NCBI GenBank assembly: GCA_045533955.1 | Contig: JAZSIU010000012.1 | Coordinates: 1-17,576 of the forward strand | DNA: 17,576 bases | Source of the DNA: HGM04593 sp045533955 | Lineage (GTDB): Bacteria > Bacteroidota > Bacteroidia > Bacteroidales > Bacteroidaceae | Reading direction: 5' to 3' | Shown: positions 15,688 through 17,576 of the stretch, one piece after another | Position numbering within the stretch: the stretch's first letter is position 1 | Layout: each line of letters opens with the position of its first letter | The notes under the pieces: generated by a model | Seen by the model: only the letters and a program-made list of their open reading frames with translations | Told to the model about the DNA's origin: nothing | Database searches by the model: none | Translations under genes and position numbers: made by a program

Positions 15688-15720
15688 TTTGCCTATTTCG
15701 CTCGTTTGTTAGTATCTTTG
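15688..15720 (+). promoter_or_regulatory. repeat-borne promoter 2
   Basis: TTTG 15688-15691, 21-base spacer, TATCTTTG 15713-15720: the same arrangement across the junction of units 2 and 3. Confidence 0.5.
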
Positions 15721-15770
15721 AGCTAAAGCTCGAAGATTTTATGCGCTCGCTGCAAAATGTCAAAGTAAAC

Positions 15771-15803
15771 TTTGCCTATTTAGCTCGTTTGTTAGTATCT
15801 TTG
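15771..15803 (+). promoter_or_regulatory. repeat-borne promoter 3, nearest to the HsdR_N gene
   Basis: TTTG 15771-15774, 21-base spacer, TATCTTTG 15796-15803. It would give a transcript with a leader of about 150 bases for the gene at 15963, and it keeps the spacing although the third unit is one base shorter. Confidence 0.52.
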
Positions 15804-15962
15804 TCGTAAACCACGAATATGGTCTGCATCTTTTTACGCATCGCAAAGATAGTGTAAAAATAGTGCATTTTAGCATTCGATGCAAAGATAGTGCAAAGGA
15901 GTTTTAATTTATTTAACTGCGCTCGTTAGCATTCACTTAATTGTTAACAATTTACACGCTTT

Positions 15963-16412
15963 ATGCAAGAATTGAATCTGCCACAATATGATACGAAGAT
16001 TCTTGAGAGGGATGGAAAATTAACCATCTTCGACGAGCTTCGACACCTTTACGTTGCGCTGACGCCCGAGGAGTGGGTGCGGCAGCATTTTGTTCACTAT
16101 CTTACGGGGCACTGCGGCTACCCTGCCTCACTTATGGCCAACGAGGCAAGCATCACGCTGAATAATATGCGCCGTCGATGCGACACTGTGGTTTACGACC
16201 GCAGGCTGCGCCCACGGATGATTATCGAATATAAGGCTCCTACGGTGAAATTAGATGCAAAGGTCTTTGCGCAAATATCGCGCTATAATCTTGTACTAAA
16301 GGTCGATTATCTTATTGTAAGTAACGGGCTTAAGCATTACTGTTGCCGTATGAATTATGCTGACAACAGCTACGAATTTCTAACCGGAATACCACAATAT
16401 AATTCTATTTAA
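15963..16412 (+). CDS. small HsdR N-terminal-domain (PD-(D/E)xK) protein
   Basis: The 149-residue protein resembles only the N-terminal nuclease domain of type I restriction R subunits (HSDR_N family). A PD-(D/E)xK-like core is visible: Asp74 in RRCDTVVYD, then Glu89-Tyr-Lys91 in MIIEYKAP, and Gln104 in the following helix (FAQISRYN). There is no helicase or motor part, and no hsdM or hsdS gene in the window, so it is not a working type I restriction system by itself. In my recollection of Bacteroidota genomes such proteins often lie beside holA, which argues for a conserved cellular role over a decayed restriction gene. The DNA substrate and function are unknown. The ATG follows a long leader that contains the repeat promoters, and the transcript can end at 16418-16454. 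Confidence 0.85.
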   Translation: MQELNLPQYDTKILERDGKLTIFDELRHLYVALTPEEWVRQHFVHYLTGHCGYPASLMANEASITLNNMRRRCDTVVYDRRLRPRMIIEYKAPTVKLDAKVFAQISRYNLVLKVDYLIVSNGLKHYCCRMNYADNSYEFLTGIPQYNSI

Positions 16413-16417
16413 GTGTA

Positions 16418-16454
16418 AAAAAAGTGTCGAGACCAACGGCCTCGACACTTTTTT
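16418..16454. terminator. bidirectional intrinsic terminator
   Basis: AAAAAAGTGTCGAG (16418-16431) and CTCGACACTTTTTT (16441-16454) form a perfect 14-bp stem with a 9-base loop. It separates the convergent HsdR_N gene (+) and the amidase gene (-) and can serve both. Confidence 0.88.
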
Positions 16455-16477
16455 ATAACATTCGGCTACACAAGCAT

Positions 16478-17236
16478 TTATCCGCGCCAATTGTGTTTTT
16501 CTTGCATCAAAGGAAAGGCTTTGCGCATCTTTGCCACCATCTCGGGGTCAACCTCGCCCGAAGCACTACCCTGACTTTTCGAGCGGCACCCGCCGAGTTT
16601 CTGACCATAGGGGCTCAGAACAACGCTGTGCCCTACATAATTGCCATACTCATCTACCCCTACACGATTGGAGGCTGCCACATAACACTGATTTTCAATG
16701 GCTCGGGCGCGTACTAAGGTGTCCCACGCTAGGATGCGGCTCTCGGGAAAATTGGCCGAGACAAGCAGCAGGTCGTAGCCTTGGTCGTTGTGCAGAAACA
16801 GGGGAAAGCGTATGTCGTAGCATATTGCGGGACGTATGCGCAGGCCGCGCCACTCCCATATTGTGCGCTCGCTGCCGGGCGTATATACGAGATTCTCGCC
16901 GCTGTACTCGAATAGGTGTACTTTGTCGTAGTGGCCGAGCACACCATCAGGGGTTACAAAATACATTCTGTTGTAATACTTTCCGTCCGAGACTGTCATT
17001 ACTGTGGCGGCTATGGCTGCATTGTATTTTTGTGCCCACTCTATCATACGCTGCACAGTCGGGCCGTTTACCTCTTCGGCTACTCCTTGTGGTTGCATAC
17101 AAAAGCCTGTTGAGCACATTTCGGGAAAAAGGTATATGTCCGATTTTGGGGCTTTTTCGAGCAGCTCGCTCATATGTCTGAGGTTGGCGGGAATGTTCTT
17201 CCAAACAATATCTTGCTGAATGACAGTTACTTTCAT
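16478..17236 (-). CDS. nitrilase-superfamily amidase (omega-amidase YafV-like)
   Basis: A carbon-nitrogen hydrolase of 252 residues with the Glu-Lys-Cys triad visible: Glu39 in YLFPEMCSTGF, Lys105 in YDKVHLFEY, and nucleophile Cys139 in RPAICYDIRFP. The overall length and the WAQKYNAAIAATV...YYNRMYFV pattern fit the YafV/Nit2-like branch, whose members hydrolyse 2-oxoglutaramate or 2-oxosuccinamate left by glutamine and asparagine transaminases. That substrate is inference from the family. A cytoplasmic location is expected since there is no signal peptide. The C-terminal GGCRSKSQGSASGEVDPE segment is Ser/Gly-rich compared with what I expect there. The ATG follows an A-rich leader. Its upstream DNA merges into the 74-bp repeat array within about 50 bases, so its promoter is not obvious. 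Confidence 0.92.
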   Translation of the reverse strand: MKVTVIQQDIVWKNIPANLRHMSELLEKAPKSDIYLFPEMCSTGFCMQPQGVAEEVNGPTVQRMIEWAQKYNAAIAATVMTVSDGKYYNRMYFVTPDGVLGHYDKVHLFEYSGENLVYTPGSERTIWEWRGLRIRPAICYDIRFPLFLHNDQGYDLLLVSANFPESRILAWDTLVRARAIENQCYVAASNRVGVDEYGNYVGHSVVLSPYGQKLGGCRSKSQGSASGEVDPEMVAKMRKAFPLMQEKHNWRG

Positions 17237-17576
17237 TTTATTGTTTTTTATCTGTTTTTTTCACTCTGAGGGCGGCAGTTTTTAAAGTCCGCCCGACTTT
17301 TTGGCAGCGAGCATTCGCTTACGCGCATCCCGACGCAGCCGCGGGAGTTTCTTTTAAAAAGTCCGCCCGACTTTTTGGCAGCGGGGATTCGCTTACGCGC
17401 ATCCCGACGCTGCCGCGGGAGTTTCTTTTAAAAAGTCCACCCGACTTTTTGGCAGCGGGGATTCGCTTACGCGCATCCCGACGCTGCCGCGGGAGTTTCT
17501 TTTAAAAAGTCCGCCCGACTTTTTAGTAGCGGGGATTCGCTTACGCGCATCCCGACGCTGCCGCGGGAGTTTCTTT
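17237..17576. other. region upstream of the amidase gene to the window edge
   Basis: Only about 50 bases of AT-rich leader separate the amidase start from a GC-rich tandem array that fills the rest. GGGCGG (17270-17275) is complementary to CCGCCC (17289-17294), giving an extra small hairpin at the array entry. No gene is visible. Confidence 0.65.
17287..17576. repeat. 74-bp structured tandem repeat array, cut by the window edge
   Basis: Four units start at 17287, 17361, 17435 and 17509, each 74 bp (the last one is cut by the window end). Each unit encodes a terminator-like hairpin AAAAAGTC-CGCCC-GACTTTTT spanning the junction. It also encodes a longer stem in which GGCAGCG, GGGAT and CGC pair with GCG, ATCCC and CGCTGCC around a TTAC loop. 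Unit 3 differs from unit 2 by a single base, located in a loop. Units 1 and 4 carry changes that weaken the long stem. The units are far more GC-rich than other intergenic DNA here. Contiguous copies without spacers exclude CRISPR. Confidence 0.95.

Larger units (their letters stand above)
15545..15803. repeat. 84-bp tandem repeat array with promoter at each junction
   Basis: Units are 15545-15628, 15629-15712 and 15713-15795, then an 8-base start of a fourth. The first two are identical over 84 bp. The third differs by two substitutions and a one-base deletion. Each unit starts with TATCTTTG and contains two short palindromes, GAGCTAAAGCTC and AAAGTAAACTTT. Copies follow each other directly without spacers, so this is not a CRISPR array. 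Confidence 0.95.
15526..15962. other. divergent holA/HsdR_N intergenic region
   Basis: Apart from the 84-bp array (15545-15803), this 437-bp region holds two minus-strand TATCTTTG motifs (15844-15851 and 15883-15890) inside a loosely repeated block, and an AT-rich leader with TTGTTAACAA just before the plus-strand gene. No protein-coding gene is credible here. Confidence 0.65.

Noticed and set aside
15501..15809. Plus-strand reading frame encoding a repeated 28-residue peptide
   Set aside because: The frame stays open only because 84 is divisible by three. It starts inside holA on the opposite strand, the third unit breaks frame by a one-base deletion, and the sequence is better explained as a promoter-bearing repeat.
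15963..16412. Remnant of a type I restriction-modification locus
   Set aside because: There are no neighbouring hsdM, hsdS or hsdR motor fragments, and the small protein has intact start, stop, promoter-like region and terminator, so it looks like a complete gene.
15545..17576. CRISPR arrays
   Set aside because: The repeat units are long and follow each other directly with no unique spacers, and there are no cas genes.

Overview
The window is chromosomal DNA from a member of the Bacteroidota, most likely the order Bacteroidales. The sequence basis is: promoter-like elements of the TTTG-N19-21-TAnnTTTG type, AT-rich leaders without clear Shine-Dalgarno sequences, AT-rich intergenic DNA, and gene pairs I know from that group (gyrA with a TPR gene, Nif3 with a C4 zinc-ribbon gene, holA divergent from a small HsdR_N gene). 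No rRNA, tRNA, CRISPR array, transposase, integrase or phage gene was recognised. The genus cannot be settled by reading alone.

Layout, left to right. 224-2161 (+): a Nif3-family metal protein and a coiled-coil zinc-ribbon protein form a short operon. It ends at a perfect 20-bp hairpin shared with the convergent gene 2262-2843 (-), a periplasmic thioredoxin-like lipoprotein. 3011-3940 (+) is a tRNA-dihydrouridine synthase. 3941-4684 is gene-free, AT-rich DNA with an imperfect 84-bp tandem repeat. 4685-5884 (+) is a class I aminotransferase, and it meets the gyrA-TPR operon (9880-6012, -) at a bidirectional terminator. gyrA is divergent from trmD (10269-10943, +). trmD shares a bidirectional terminator with the pyrK-pyrD operon (12752-11080, -), the two subunits of an NAD-linked class 1B dihydroorotate dehydrogenase. 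An XRE-type regulator (12973-13551, -) has its own terminator and is preceded by nearly 1 kb without genes. holA (14518-15525, -) is divergent from a 149-residue HsdR_N-like protein (15963-16412, +). A nitrilase-superfamily amidase (16478-17236, -) is the last gene, and a 74-bp tandem repeat runs off the right edge.

The genes are mostly housekeeping: DNA replication and topology (gyrA, holA), tRNA modification (trmD, dus), pyrimidine synthesis (pyrD, pyrK), amino-acid metabolism and envelope thiol chemistry. They do not form one pathway, and I see no defence island or gene cluster that would count as a new multi-gene system.

The least expected content lies between the genes. There are three unrelated tandem-repeat arrays with units of 84, 84 and 74 bp, each upstream of a gene start. 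The array at 15545-15803 carries a complete Bacteroidota-type promoter spanning every repeat junction, so it is a potential multi-promoter array reading toward the HsdR_N gene. The array at 17287-17576 encodes two hairpins per unit. Other points are a nearly leaderless UUG start for the Nif3 gene and a glycine at the GyrA position that usually carries an acidic quinolone-contact residue.
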